Shown here piece by piece: positions 1 through 9,494 of a DNA stretch of 49,026 bases (its first letter is position 1; each line of letters opens with the position of its first letter). Source of the DNA: Fibrobacterales bacterium (GTDB taxonomy: Bacteria; Fibrobacterota; Fibrobacteria; Fibrobacterales; Fibrobacteraceae); the NCBI GenBank assembly GCA_025997455.1, contig BNUP01000002.1, positions 1-49,026 on the forward strand, given 5' to 3'. The notes under the pieces are model-generated. The model was not told the origin of the DNA and made no database searches. It saw nothing but the letters and a program-made list of their open reading frames with translations. A program made the position numbers and the translations under genes.

Positions 1-244
1 ACTGCGAGTAATTCAACTTTTTCTTGCGAATCAAGGAGTCCAACGATTTTTGAAGATCGATCACTATCTCTTTGTGTTCGGGAGAAATAAACTCCAAGTC
101 CTCATCTTCGCCCACCGGTCTTGGCGGTCTGCCCCTTCCTCTAACAGGTGCGTTTGGGTCTCTCAGCGGTCTGGTTCGTGGTCTGCCTCTGCCGCGTTTT
201 TTTTCGGCTGTGGTTGCTGCTACTGAATTTTCAAGGTCTTTCAT
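1..244 (-). CDS. AT-hook-like DNA-binding protein (C-terminus beyond window)
   Basis: The reading frame starts at the ATG at 244 and stays open to base 1, giving 81 residues of an incomplete protein. Residues 17-22 (RGRGRP) and 36-41 (RGRGRP) are two AT-hook cores of the R-G-R-P type, embedded in an Arg/Pro-rich basic segment. An acidic patch (GEDEDLEF) and a helical stretch (KEIVIDLQKSLDSLIRKK) follow. AT-hooks bind the minor groove of AT-rich DNA, so a nucleoid-associated or regulatory role is plausible, but no enzymatic domain is visible. The ATG lies 7 nt after an AAGGTA (TACCTT on the coding strand) box and has no Shine-Dalgarno. The overlapping plus-strand frame at 72-281 is a low-complexity shadow. 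Confidence 0.7.
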   Translation of the reverse strand, partial: MKDLENSVAATTAEKKRGRGRPRTRPLRDPNAPVRGRGRPPRPVGEDEDLEFISPEHKEIVIDLQKSLDSLIRKKKLNYSQ

Positions 245-251
245 AAGGGGG

Positions 252-257
252 AAGGTA
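252..257 (-). promoter_or_regulatory. -10-like box TACCTT, leaderless start of the AT-hook gene
   Basis: TACCTT on the minus strand is followed by 7 nt (CCCCCTT) and then ATG at 244. No Shine-Dalgarno fits in that space. The heptamer repeats lie directly upstream. Confidence 0.5.
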
Positions 258-420
258 GAAAAAGTGGGGTGTAGGGTGTAGGGTGTGGAAAACTCGGTGC
301 TGCAAGAGTTGAAAGAGTAAAGAGTAAAAAGTAAAGAGTAATAACTTTACACTTTTCACTTTCAACTTTACACTCTATTCCCCTACACCCCACACCCTAC
401 ACCCTACACCCCACTTTTCC
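258..420. repeat. Bidirectional composite heptamer repeat between divergent genes
   Basis: This is a nearly mirror-symmetric block. It opens with G-rich heptamers (GGGTGTA/GGGTGTG), then an ACTCGGTGCTGCA block, then AGTAAAG-type heptamers. The reverse complement follows: TTTACAC/TTTACTC-like, then CACCCTA/CACCCCA heptamers. Each arm ends at a TACnTT box that serves a divergent gene (AT-hook protein to the left, thioesterase to the right). The same blocks recur at 2.1, 2.6, 7.8, 9.3, 15.1, 32.3, 41.3 and 47.2-47.4 kb. Confidence 0.85.
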
Positions 421-426
421 TACATT
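421..426 (+). promoter_or_regulatory. -10-like box TACATT, leaderless start of the thioesterase gene
   Basis: TACATT is followed by 8 nt (CCCCCATT) and the ATG at 435. No Shine-Dalgarno is present. Confidence 0.5.
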
Positions 427-434
427 CCCCCATT

Positions 435-1184
435 ATGTTATCCTCGCCAAAAAAATTTTCCGTGCAGTTTTTTGATTGCGATTCATCGGCACATCTTCGC
501 ATATCGCGCTTGAGCGAATTCTTTCAGGAGGCATCTCTTTCCCATTTGGAAGAACAGGGATTCGACTACCAAACAATGATAAACAGAGATAAATTCACGC
601 TCCTTATCTCGCGCGTTAAAATTCGATTAACACACCTACCGCTGTGGGGAGAAAACATAACAATCACCACTTGGCTAAAAGGCTTTGCACCCGATAAAGT
701 CGGCTGGAACGACTACGATGTTCGCGATTCGCAAGGCAATTCAATAGTGCAGGCGACTTCATCTTGGTTGCTTATCAACTTAAATGATGGCAAAGCGATG
801 CCGTTCAAAGACGGACCTTATAAATTTGAAATCTCCGACAAAAGTGCAATGCCCGAAACTATCGATATATTGGAACCTAAGGGAATGCCTACGGAAGTGC
901 TCGTAAAATCGGTGAGATACAGCGACATAGACTTAAACAACCATGTGAATAACTGCCGATACACAGACTGGGTTTTGGATACACTCTCGCCCGAAGAGAT
1001 TCGCGAACGCCGCATTCGCTCAATACAATTGAACTATTTACAGCAAGTTCCCTACAACGCAAAAGTCTCTCTAATGCGGTTTCCTCCGAGCCGCCACCAT
1101 ATAGATGTATTCGGCGTGAATAAGGATCACCCTGAAGAAGTGCATTTTCAAGCGAGAATAGGCTTTGACAAGGCTTTGTCTTAA
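435..1184 (+). CDS. Acyl-ACP thioesterase (FatA/FatB-like, double hotdog)
   Basis: A 249-residue protein of the length typical for bacterial acyl-ACP thioesterases, which release free fatty acids from acyl-ACP. Two hotdog halves can be traced: residues ~5-130, including the W-L-K-G-F segment, and ~150-245. The second half carries the active-site pattern D-L-N-N-H-V-N-N-C (N168, H170, C174), matching the N-x-H motif of plant and bacterial acyl-ACP thioesterases. The protein is cytosolic, with no signal peptide. The gene is transcribed away from the AT-hook gene from a shared repeat-rich intergenic region. It ends 3 bp into the convergent gene at 1181. Confidence 0.9.
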   Translation: MLSSPKKFSVQFFDCDSSAHLRISRLSEFFQEASLSHLEEQGFDYQTMINRDKFTLLISRVKIRLTHLPLWGENITITTWLKGFAPDKVGWNDYDVRDSQGNSIVQATSSWLLINLNDGKAMPFKDGPYKFEISDKSAMPETIDILEPKGMPTEVLVKSVRYSDIDLNNHVNNCRYTDWVLDTLSPEEIRERRIRSIQLNYLQQVPYNAKVSLMRFPPSRHHIDVFGVNKDHPEEVHFQARIGFDKALS

Positions 1185-1378
1185 ATACCTTCTCTCTCCA
1201 ACTCGATCAACGCCGCATTCAGCGTGTCCTCAATCTCTTCCCTAAACCTGCCAATGCCGAGTCGGCAAGTATAAACTAAAGAATCGTTTTTGTGAATGCA
1301 AAGTACGGGCACACCCGCCTCTTCACTGAATGTAACCTTGAAGTTTTTTTCAATCAACTTTTCTAAAATTTCACGCAT
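1181..1378 (-). CDS. Small conserved-looking protein of unknown function (65 aa)
   Basis: This 65-residue protein is soluble, with a predicted helix (REILEKLIEKN), a short strand region (VPVLCIHKNDSLVYTCR) and an acidic C-terminal helix. Its ATG sits inside the last codons of the upstream lipoprotein (8-nt overlap, ATGCGTGA), which indicates translational coupling. It probably works with that lipoprotein or is merely co-expressed. No family was recognised. It is convergent with the thioesterase gene and shares 3 bp with it. Confidence 0.6.
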   Translation of the reverse strand: MREILEKLIEKNFKVTFSEEAGVPVLCIHKNDSLVYTCRLGIGRFREEIEDTLNAALIELEREGI

Positions 1379-2147
1379 CTTTTCTCTCCTTATCTTTTAA
1401 TTCCTTTAATGCAACGCTCAACTTTTTTAACCTTCTAATCAAAGCCCAAATTGCGAGCAGCATAATTAGGCAACTCGCCCCAATAGCCGCAAGTGAAGTC
1501 CAATGCACGGATGTTTCAGTCGAAGGCAGTTCAAAATCTGCAGATAAAACTACCCTCTTAGATGCCACCGCAGTCACGGGAATTTTCCAATTTATTTTTA
1601 CAAAGCCGTTTTCATTCACAACCGAAGCCGTATCTATAGGCTCACTGTTCAGCAAAATTGCACCCTTTGGCAAAGTTAGAGAATGCTCCCAAAATGAGGA
1701 ATCATCGCCGTTAAGTTGTTCAAGTGCAAAAGAATCAACGCTCTCTTCGGGAATTACCGCACCGTCCTCACTCTCCGCATTCGGGTTGAGCACCCGTTTA
1801 AACGAAAATCTGTTTTTCAACGAATCATTTTTCTGTAACGACAAACTTCCCACAAAATCTTTATCAAATTGTTCATCTTTCCAAGTGAGCAAATTATCAA
1901 ACGAAATTCTAAAATTCACAGCGCTGCCCGTATCCCTTTGCGAAAACCACACCGAATCTAACTTCACGCCTGCAACAGAGCCGTAATTCTTTTTAATATC
2001 ATTCACCAAATTTGAATCTTGCCCGCAAGGATAAATGCTCGCCTCAAACACGGCACTCCCGTCTGCCTCTAAAGTTATGGAATCGGAATATTCATCAATG
2101 CACCCCGTGAACAAAAGTGCAATCACCGTCAAAAACAGATACTTCAT
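1371..2147 (-). CDS. Lipoprotein with C-terminal membrane anchor, unknown function
   Basis: 258 residues from the ATG at 2147; a longer upstream frame only translates repeat DNA. The N-terminus is a lipoprotein signal (MKYLFLTVIALLFTGC) with the lipidated Cys at 16. A beta-rich exported domain follows. A C-terminal membrane helix (residues ~215-235, AAIGASCLIMLLAIWALI) then precedes a basic, helical cytosolic tail. The layout (lipobox, 'ITLEADGSAVFEASIYP' opening, late membrane helix) recalls LppM/DUF3153-type proteins, but that link is tentative. It starts 7 nt after a TACCTT box and is coupled to the 65-aa gene downstream. Confidence 0.75.
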   Translation of the reverse strand: MKYLFLTVIALLFTGCIDEYSDSITLEADGSAVFEASIYPCGQDSNLVNDIKKNYGSVAGVKLDSVWFSQRDTGSAVNFRISFDNLLTWKDEQFDKDFVGSLSLQKNDSLKNRFSFKRVLNPNAESEDGAVIPEESVDSFALEQLNGDDSSFWEHSLTLPKGAILLNSEPIDTASVVNENGFVKINWKIPVTAVASKRVVLSADFELPSTETSVHWTSLAAIGASCLIMLLAIWALIRRLKKLSVALKELKDKERKDA

Positions 2148-2154
2148 AATGGGG

Positions 2155-2160
2155 AAGGTA
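2155..2160 (-). promoter_or_regulatory. -10-like box TACCTT, leaderless start of the lipoprotein gene
   Basis: On the minus strand TACCTT is followed by CCCCATT (7 nt) and the ATG at 2147. No Shine-Dalgarno is present. Confidence 0.5.
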
Positions 2161-2368
2161 GTTAATTTAGAGTAGAGTGTAAAGAGAAGAGAATAAAGTT
2201 GTATAGGGTGTGGGGTGTGGGGTGTGGGGAACTCGGCGGTGCAGGTGGGGAGAAGGGGAAGGGAGATGGTGGATGTAGTGGCGGATTTTAAACCCGCCCT
2301 TTTAGAATTGCAAGGAGTTTGCAATGTATATAAAAACCTGAACTTACGAGTGCTAAAGCACTCTCTCT

Positions 2369-2394
2369 ACAAAAGCCAAACTCTTGGCTTTTGT
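2369..2394. terminator. Hairpin resembling a terminator
   Basis: The perfect 11-bp stem ACAAAAGCCAA / TTGGCTTTTGT has a 4-nt loop. Its 3' side is T-rich, but no long U-tract follows, and it lies in a region with no upstream gene on either strand. It may be part of a dispersed repeat and not a working terminator. Confidence 0.3.
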
Positions 2395-2532
2395 TGTTCT
2401 ATCCACACCGCACTCGCTTGTTAATTTTACTCTGCATTGCTAAGGGCAGGTTTTCTGCCATTGTATATACAGATTATCTCAGGTTTCTTTTTAATAGGGC
2501 AGATATACTTATTAAAACCTGCCACTACAAAC

Positions 2533-2578
2533 GGGCGAATAATATTCGCCCCTAGAAGGGCGGGTTTAAAACCCGCCC
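2533..2578. repeat. Two perfect palindromes of the (TA)GGGGCG..CGCCC family
   Basis: GGGCGAATAATATTCGCCC (2533-2551) and a 21-nt GGGCGGG...CCCGCCC palindrome (2558-2578) sit 6 nt apart. Related hairpins with the same GGGCG/CGCCC ends and different cores occur near 2285, 34780-34920 and 47206. Confidence 0.75.
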
Positions 2579-2645
2579 CTACAATTCCCGTATCCCCTTC
2601 CAAAACCCCACACGCCACACCCTACACCCCATACCCCAACTTTTC

Positions 2646-2651
2646 TACATT
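2646..2651 (+). promoter_or_regulatory. -10-like box TACATT, leaderless start of the 338-aa gene
   Basis: TACATT, then 7 nt (CTCCCTT), then the ATG at 2659. C-rich heptamers (CACCCTA, CACCCCA) lie directly upstream at ~2608-2640. Confidence 0.5.
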
Positions 2652-2658
2652 CTCCCTT

Positions 2659-3675
2659 ATGCCAAATCTGTATAAACTAATTGATACCTCCGAGGCAACG
2701 GAACTGATTCGCTCAGGCGGCAGTTTCAGTTTCATAGGAGATGAAAGGGCGCTTGCCAAGTTGCCTAAGGGTAATTGGGTTGGAGGCACAACTTGCTACT
2801 TCACCATAGACGGTAAATCTGTGGAGGAAAGAGATAAGGTCTTTGTCATCGATTACCCTGCCGTAGCGAAACTTGAAAAAATTTCCCTTTACAAAGGCGA
2901 AACGGTGTCTAATGTGACAAACGATGCTCCGGAAAACGGCTTTACCATTCTGTTTATGCCGGCGGGCAGCGGTGCGAGTTTGCATTATTCTCAATTCGCT
3001 CCCACTTATCCGGGTTTATTTTTGAAACCCATAGCAGGTTGGATAACCGGAATGTATCTCCCCGATTGGAATCCCGCCTCCACACACAAGGACAAACTGC
3101 CGAAAACATTTAACGGCTTAACCGGCGAAAGCGACACGGACTCCGCCATAGCAATGCACTTCTCGCTCCCCCAAGGTAAATTTGCAATTGTAAAAACGAT
3201 TAACCCGTTTGTAGCACGCAAAGACTCGCCGGTAATTCGCTTTGAGGGAAACAACAGTTTAATCGTTCGCGATGCTTTTGTAGATGGAAAGAAGGTAAAT
3301 TTACCGAAGTATATTTTGGAAAATAAAGTTGATTTTCGTTTCCCAATACAGGCTAACTACAGCGGAACGCTCATAAATGTGTCGCTCCCGCCCGAAATTC
3401 AAGGCGAAGAGATGCTGTTGCATCAGGCTGTTTTTAGCGATATGGATTATCGATTTACGGAAGTTGCACCGGAGTTCAAAGATTCTCAAAAATCGTGTGC
3501 AAATAATGTTATTGACCCAAAAAAGTTTATTGCGGGCTGCAGTTGCATTTTGAATCATTTAAGTTTTAACACCAACGGCGGTGCATTATGCGGCATTGAC
3601 GGTCCCCTTACATTTGGTGAAATTTGTTATCAGATTGTGGGAAACACAAGCGTATATTTGGAAATGGAGGAATAA
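2659..3675 (+). CDS. Conserved hypothetical protein (338 aa), first gene of the citrate synthase operon
   Basis: The ATG at 2659 is chosen because the frame upstream only translates repeat DNA. It gives a soluble 338-residue protein without signal peptide or membrane helix. The N-terminus (TSEATELIRSGGSFSFIGDE...LPKGNWVGGTTCYF) resembles an uncharacterised family in which 'G(N/R)W(I/V)GGT..YF' is conserved, possibly DUF6976 (named from memory, not searched). A Cys-rich patch (C-x-C plus nearby Cys, residues ~285-320) could bind a metal or redox cofactor. It is followed at 1 nt by the 84-aa gene and then citrate synthase, so all three are probably co-transcribed. Confidence 0.7.
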   Translation: MPNLYKLIDTSEATELIRSGGSFSFIGDERALAKLPKGNWVGGTTCYFTIDGKSVEERDKVFVIDYPAVAKLEKISLYKGETVSNVTNDAPENGFTILFMPAGSGASLHYSQFAPTYPGLFLKPIAGWITGMYLPDWNPASTHKDKLPKTFNGLTGESDTDSAIAMHFSLPQGKFAIVKTINPFVARKDSPVIRFEGNNSLIVRDAFVDGKKVNLPKYILENKVDFRFPIQANYSGTLINVSLPPEIQGEEMLLHQAVFSDMDYRFTEVAPEFKDSQKSCANNVIDPKKFIAGCSCILNHLSFNTNGGALCGIDGPLTFGEICYQIVGNTSVYLEMEE

Positions 3676-3676
3676 A

Positions 3677-3931
3677 ATGATAGAATCAATTCTCCCAAGC
3701 AAAGAACATGAAGGATGGCGCAAATTGTTGGAAGGGCAAATTTCGCACAATTTTTCATTTGTGGCGGCAGGTCTGTGTGTTGCCCGCAACATTCGCGAAG
3801 TCAGAAGAAATAAAAGCGAAGAGTCGTATAACACGGCACTTAGCGAGGTGTATGAGTTTTTCAGAAAGTATGAACGCTTTTTGATAAATGATATACGGGA
3901 AATTTTTACTTTTGAAATGGAGGCTGCGTAA
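3677..3931 (+). CDS. Small helical protein of unknown function (84 aa)
   Basis: This 84-residue protein starts at the ATG at 3677, with a clear Shine-Dalgarno (GGAGG, 3666-3670) and only 1 nt after the preceding stop codon. The sequence is strongly helical (EVYEFFRKYERFLINDIREIF) with no membrane segment. It abuts the citrate synthase GTG start with no gap (TAA then GTG), so the three genes are translationally linked. No family was recognised. The long antisense frames over this region (3586-4098) have no start signals and are shadows. Confidence 0.65.
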   Translation: MIESILPSKEHEGWRKLLEGQISHNFSFVAAGLCVARNIREVRRNKSEESYNTALSEVYEFFRKYERFLINDIREIFTFEMEAA

Positions 3932-5022
3932 GTGAATAATGCGAGACTGACTATCGGCGAGAGAGAAATATCTCTGCCTGTTATAATCGGGACTGAGAAC
4001 GAGACCGCCATTGATGTTTCCAAATTGAGAGAACAAACGGGCGTTATAACTCTCGATGACGGCTTTGCCAACACCGGCAGTTGCACAAGTTCAATCACTT
4101 ACATTGACGGCGATAAGGGTATTTTGCGGTATCGCGGCTACCCGATAGAGGAGTTGGCGGAAAAGAGCACTTTTGTAGAAACTGCTTGGACTATTATTTG
4201 GGGTCGTTTGCCGAGCAGCGATGAATTACGCAGATTTTCAATGCTTTTAACTGAGCACGAACTTTTGCACGAGGGATTGCGGCACCATTACAACGGCTTT
4301 CCCGTTGATGCTCCACCAATGGCAATTTTGAGTGCGATGATAAATTCTATGAGTTGTTATCACCACGAACTTTTGAGGATTCAAGATGATGAGGGGTTGT
4401 TTGAGGAGGCGGCTGCACGGCTGATTTCAAAGGTGCGGACGGTTGCCGCGGCGGCATACAAGATGAGTATGGGTCGCCCGTTGATTTACGCGGTTCCCGA
4501 ATACGGTTATGTGCATAACTTTTTGCACATGATGTTTTCTCTTCCGAACAGACCTTACACTGCAGACCCTGATATTGTTAAGGCTCTGAATTTGATTTTA
4601 ATTTTGCACGCAGACCACGAGCAGAATTGCAGCACGAGCACAGTGAGAATGGTTGCAAGCGGCGGAGCAAATTTATTTGCCTCGGTTTCGGCGGGCGTGT
4701 GTGCGCTGTGGGGGCATTTGCACGGCGGGGCTAATCAGGCGGTGGTTGAGATGTTAGAGAAAATTCGTACGGAGCATTGTTCTGTGCGGGATTTTGTTGA
4801 AAAGGTGAAGAGAAAAGAAAACGGCGTAAAGTTGATGGGCTTTGGGCACAGGGTCTATAAAAATTTTGACCCGCGGTCTCAAATTTTGCGTGAAATTGCA
4901 AGAAAGATTTTGCAGAAACAGGGGCAGAGTGATGAGATTCTCGATATTGCTCAGGAGTTGGCAGACCTTGCTCTTCACGATGATTATTTTATTCAGCGAA
5001 AACTTTATCCGAATGTCGATTT

Positions 5023-7122
<2,100 letters not shown>

Positions 7123-7126
7123 TTTT

Positions 7127-7750
7127 TTATTCCTCATCTTCGCCGTATTCCAATATGGTGTTTATGTATTCGTCGGTTTGGTCGGGCTTTGAATCGAAAT
7201 AATTCACTAAAATTTTCGCGTGTTCTTCCTTGAATATGGTGCGCAGAGGTCTCGCGGCTCTGCCCGGGTAGCCCCATTCGCGGAGTTGGTCGTCGGTGAG
7301 GTGATAGGCATCTTCAAAGGATACAAATCGCATAAGTCCCCAAGTTGCAAGGCATTTGTCTAAGGTTATGAATGTGGGTTCGGGGTCGTTTAGGAATTTG
7401 TTTAAGAAAAGTCCGCGGACATCTTTTATTTTGTCGATTCTCTGGTATCCGTAAATGAGGTATTTGTTTTTGAAGTCGGCATTTGCACCCTCGTATCTTG
7501 TGCCGAAAAAGAGGTATCTCGACTTTGCGGCTATGGCTTTGTTGATTTCTTTGGTGTTTTTATAGGCGAAAAGACCCACCGTGCCCGTTTCGTAGTTTGG
7601 GTCGAGGAACACTCCGTTTCCGTTTTCGTTGAGTTGATCGCGCACAGGCACGAGTGAGTGATGGCTGGTTTCCGTGAAGAGAATAGCCCCATTTTGGTTG
7701 CTTCGGTAATCCTGCCAACCTTCCAAGTTTATCTGAGTGCGAATAGTCAT
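7127..7750 (-). CDS. Hypothetical protein (207 aa) upstream of the export gene
   Basis: A soluble 207-residue protein with no signal peptide or membrane helix. It has an aromatic-rich central part (YLFFGTRYEGANADFKNKYLIYGYQRI) and an acidic C-terminus (ILEYGEDEE). The start at 7750 sits 6 nt after a TACATT box, and no Shine-Dalgarno is present. It precedes the SLBB gene by 4 nt, so both belong to one transcript. No known family was recognised. The pattern of conserved-looking Tyr/Gly pairs suggests a folded alpha/beta domain, but no catalytic motif can be named. Confidence 0.6.
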   Translation of the reverse strand: MTIRTQINLEGWQDYRSNQNGAILFTETSHHSLVPVRDQLNENGNGVFLDPNYETGTVGLFAYKNTKEINKAIAAKSRYLFFGTRYEGANADFKNKYLIYGYQRIDKIKDVRGLFLNKFLNDPEPTFITLDKCLATWGLMRFVSFEDAYHLTDDQLREWGYPGRAARPLRTIFKEEHAKILVNYFDSKPDQTDEYINTILEYGEDEE

Positions 7751-7756
7751 TTTGAG

Positions 7757-7762
7757 AATGTA
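7757..7762 (-). promoter_or_regulatory. -10-like box TACATT, leaderless start of the 207-aa gene
   Basis: On the minus strand TACATT, then 6 nt (CTCAAA), then the ATG at 7750. No Shine-Dalgarno is present. Confidence 0.5.
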
Positions 7763-7915
7763 GAAAAGTGGGGTGTAGGGTGTGGGGTGTGGATAACTCG
7801 GCAGTGCAAGTGGGGAGAGTAGAGAGTAGAGAGTAATAACTTTACACTTTTCACTTTACTCTTTACACTCTATTCCCCACACCCTACACCCCATACCCCA
7901 ACCTGCACCGCCGAG
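7763..7915. repeat. Composite heptamer repeat, second mirror-symmetric copy
   Basis: Same order as the copy at 258-420: GGGTGTA/GGGTGTG heptamers, CTCGGCAGTGCA, AGAGTAG heptamers, a shared AGTAATAACTTTACAC core, TTTACTC heptamers, CACCCTA/CACCCCA heptamers, and a terminal TGCACCGCCGAG. Here it lies between the end of the Rrf2 gene and the start of the 207-aa gene, both on the minus strand. The same inverted unit therefore sits between tandem as well as divergent genes. Confidence 0.85.
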
Positions 7916-7918
7916 TGA

Positions 7919-8353
7919 TTATATCACATATTGGTCGCTTGATTCGTTTTTGTCCACAAGTTCTTGGAGGGTGGTGCTCCTGAGAGTTTTTTCGATGTTT
8001 TTTTCGAGTTTCAGCCAAAACCAGCGGGCGTTGCACGGATAATTGTTGCAGCATTTGCCATTGACGGAGTTTGTGCAATCGGTCAGAGACAAGTCGCCTT
8101 GCAATGCGGTAAGTATCTCAAACATAGTGATTTGCGATGGTTGTCTGCTAAGCACAAAGCCGCCTTTTGGTCCCCTTGTAGTATCGACAAGTCCGCTGTT
8201 GCGGAGTTCGGAAAGTATGCTTTCTAAGTAGGATTCGGGAATTGGCTGAACCTGCGAGATGTCTTTTCGCTTGGTTGTTTTGCTCCTCGCTTGGTTGCGG
8301 GCTATCTCTATGAGGGCAAGCGTTCCGTAACGGGTTTTGGTTGTGAGTTTCAT
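7919..8353 (-). CDS. Rrf2-family transcriptional regulator with Fe-S-type cysteines
   Basis: 144 residues, the usual Rrf2/IscR length. The winged-helix N-terminus (KLTTKTRYGTLALIEIA...QPIPESYLESILSELRNSGLVDTTRGPKGGFVLSR) matches the family. The C-terminal half has four Cys (C93, C101, C102, C107) in the loop where IscR, NsrR and RsrR hold a [2Fe-2S] or [4Fe-4S] cluster, so a redox, NO or Fe-S sensing role is likely. Its ATG overlaps the fabD stop by 1 nt (TAATG), giving a fabD-rrf2 operon. No isc/suf gene is nearby to suggest its target. Confidence 0.85.
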   Translation of the reverse strand: MKLTTKTRYGTLALIEIARNQARSKTTKRKDISQVQPIPESYLESILSELRNSGLVDTTRGPKGGFVLSRQPSQITMFEILTALQGDLSLTDCTNSVNGKCCNNYPCNARWFWLKLEKNIEKTLRSTTLQELVDKNESSDQYVI

Positions 8354-9276
8354 TATTGCGGGATTGCCTTGTATTGCTCCTCGTTTTCCACAGGATACAC
8401 TTTTATGTTGCGGTTAATGCTCCTCATAAGTCCCATAAGAACTTTGCCCGAACCGACTTCAATACCCTTTTCAACACTAAGCGATGCCGCCTCTTCCATT
8501 CCCTGTTGCCAACGCACGGGCGAAGTCAGTTGTCTCGCTAAAAGTTCGGGAAGTTCCGAGCCTTTGGTGATGGCTTGTGAATTGACATTTGCGATTAACG
8601 GAACGGATAAATCTTTGAATGTGGTTTTTGCGAGAGCCGCTTTTAGACCCTCCACTGCATACTCCATTAAGGGGCTGTGAAACGCACCCGAAACGGGTAG
8701 CGGAACAACTCTTTTTGCACCTTTTGCGGTTGCGGTTTCCTCTGCTTTTGCAACGCCTTCTTTTGAGCCGCTTATCACGATTTGACCGGGCGAATTGAAG
8801 TTTGCCGCTACCACCACGCCTGCACTGCGGGCTTCTTGCAATGCGGAATTTAACTCATCTTCCGTTAAACCGAGAACGGCAGCCATTGCTCCCGGCTTTA
8901 ATTCACCTGCCTTTGCCATAAGGTTGCCTCGAGTGCGAACGAGTTGCAATCCCTCTTCAAAGGAAAAGCCTCCTGCGGCGGCTATTGCCGAGTATTCACC
9001 AAGCGAATGCCCTGCGACAAAATCGAAATGAGTTCCATTTTCGCGGAGATATTCCATTACCATACACGAACAGGTGTAGAGTGCGGGTTGGGTGTTATCG
9101 GTACTTTTAAGGACTTCTTCCGGTCCTTCCTGCATAATTTTTGAAAGGGAAAAGCCAAGAACTTCATCTGCTCTTTTGAGAAGTTTTTTTGCCGGCTCGT
9201 ATGAATCGGCAATAGTTTTTCCCATTCCAACATACTGTGCTCCCTGTCCGGGAAATAAGAGAATTGTTTTTGACAT
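8353..9276 (-). CDS. fabD: Malonyl-CoA:ACP transacylase
   Basis: 307 residues, matching FabD length. It transfers malonyl from CoA to acyl carrier protein to supply fatty acid elongation. Motifs: GQGAQ at 10-14, the nucleophilic Ser91 in GHSLGE, and the catalytic His in PVSGAFHSPLM (~residue 198). The start at 9276 lies 8 nt after a TATCTT box without Shine-Dalgarno. The Rrf2 regulator is coupled directly downstream. The acyl-ACP thioesterase 8 kb away acts in the same pathway but is not linked to it. Confidence 0.95.
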   Translation of the reverse strand: MSKTILLFPGQGAQYVGMGKTIADSYEPAKKLLKRADEVLGFSLSKIMQEGPEEVLKSTDNTQPALYTCSCMVMEYLRENGTHFDFVAGHSLGEYSAIAAAGGFSFEEGLQLVRTRGNLMAKAGELKPGAMAAVLGLTEDELNSALQEARSAGVVVAANFNSPGQIVISGSKEGVAKAEETATAKGAKRVVPLPVSGAFHSPLMEYAVEGLKAALAKTTFKDLSVPLIANVNSQAITKGSELPELLARQLTSPVRWQQGMEEAASLSVEKGIEVGSGKVLMGLMRSINRNIKVYPVENEEQYKAIPQ

Positions 9277-9284
9277 AATGAGGG

Positions 9285-9290
9285 AAGATA
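9285..9290 (-). promoter_or_regulatory. -10-like box TATCTT, leaderless start of fabD
   Basis: On the minus strand TATCTT, then 8 nt (CCCTCATT), then the ATG at 9276. Confidence 0.5.
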
Positions 9291-9480
9291 GAAAATCACT
9301 CGGCGGTGCAAGTTGGGGTGTGGGGTGTAGGGTGTGGGGGAATAGAGTGTAAAGTTGAAAGTGAAAAGTGTAAAGTTATTACTCTCTACTCTCTACTCTT
9401 TACTCTTTACTCTTTACTCTCTACTCTCTACTCTTTACTCTCTACTCTCTACTCTTTACACTTTACACTCTCCCCTTATG
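9291..9480. repeat. Composite heptamer repeat upstream of fabD with a long TACTCTY array
   Basis: ACTCGGCGGTGCA, then GGGTGTG/GGGTGTA heptamers, then AGTGTAAAG spacers. A run of about 14 tandem heptamers TACTCTC/TACTCTT follows (~9380-9457). This is the longest array of the second heptamer family in the window. Confidence 0.85.
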
Positions 9481-9494
9481 CAATGCTGAGGCAA

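Larger units (their letters stand above)
2148..2658. repeat. Gene-free divergent intergenic region packed with repeats
   Basis: 511 nt without a credible gene. Left to right: the TACCTT box and a heptamer repeat module for the lipoprotein gene; a GGCGGTGCA block; an RTTTTAAACCCGCCC palindrome half; a perfect hairpin GAGTGC..GCACTC (2348-2363); a strong hairpin ACAAAAGCCAA..TTGGCTTTTGT (2369-2394); an AGGTTTT...AAAACCT inverted pair (~2446-2522); palindrome GGGCGAATAATATTCGCCC (2533-2551); a GGGCGGG-centred palindrome (2558-2578); then the C-rich heptamers and TACATT box of the plus-strand gene. Confidence 0.8.

Noticed and set aside
72..281. Plus-strand frame of 69 aa over the start of the window
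   Set aside because: It is the antisense of a well-formed AT-hook frame with a proper start; its composition is the low-complexity mirror of that gene.
245..434. Heptamer arrays as a CRISPR array or telomere
   Set aside because: Units are 7 bp without spacers, so not CRISPR. They lie inside the chromosome at gene starts, so the telomere-like look is superficial.
3586..4098. 170-aa minus-strand frame opposite the 84-aa gene and citrate synthase
   Set aside because: No Shine-Dalgarno or promoter box, covers two well-supported coupled genes, and its sequence has no recognisable family features.
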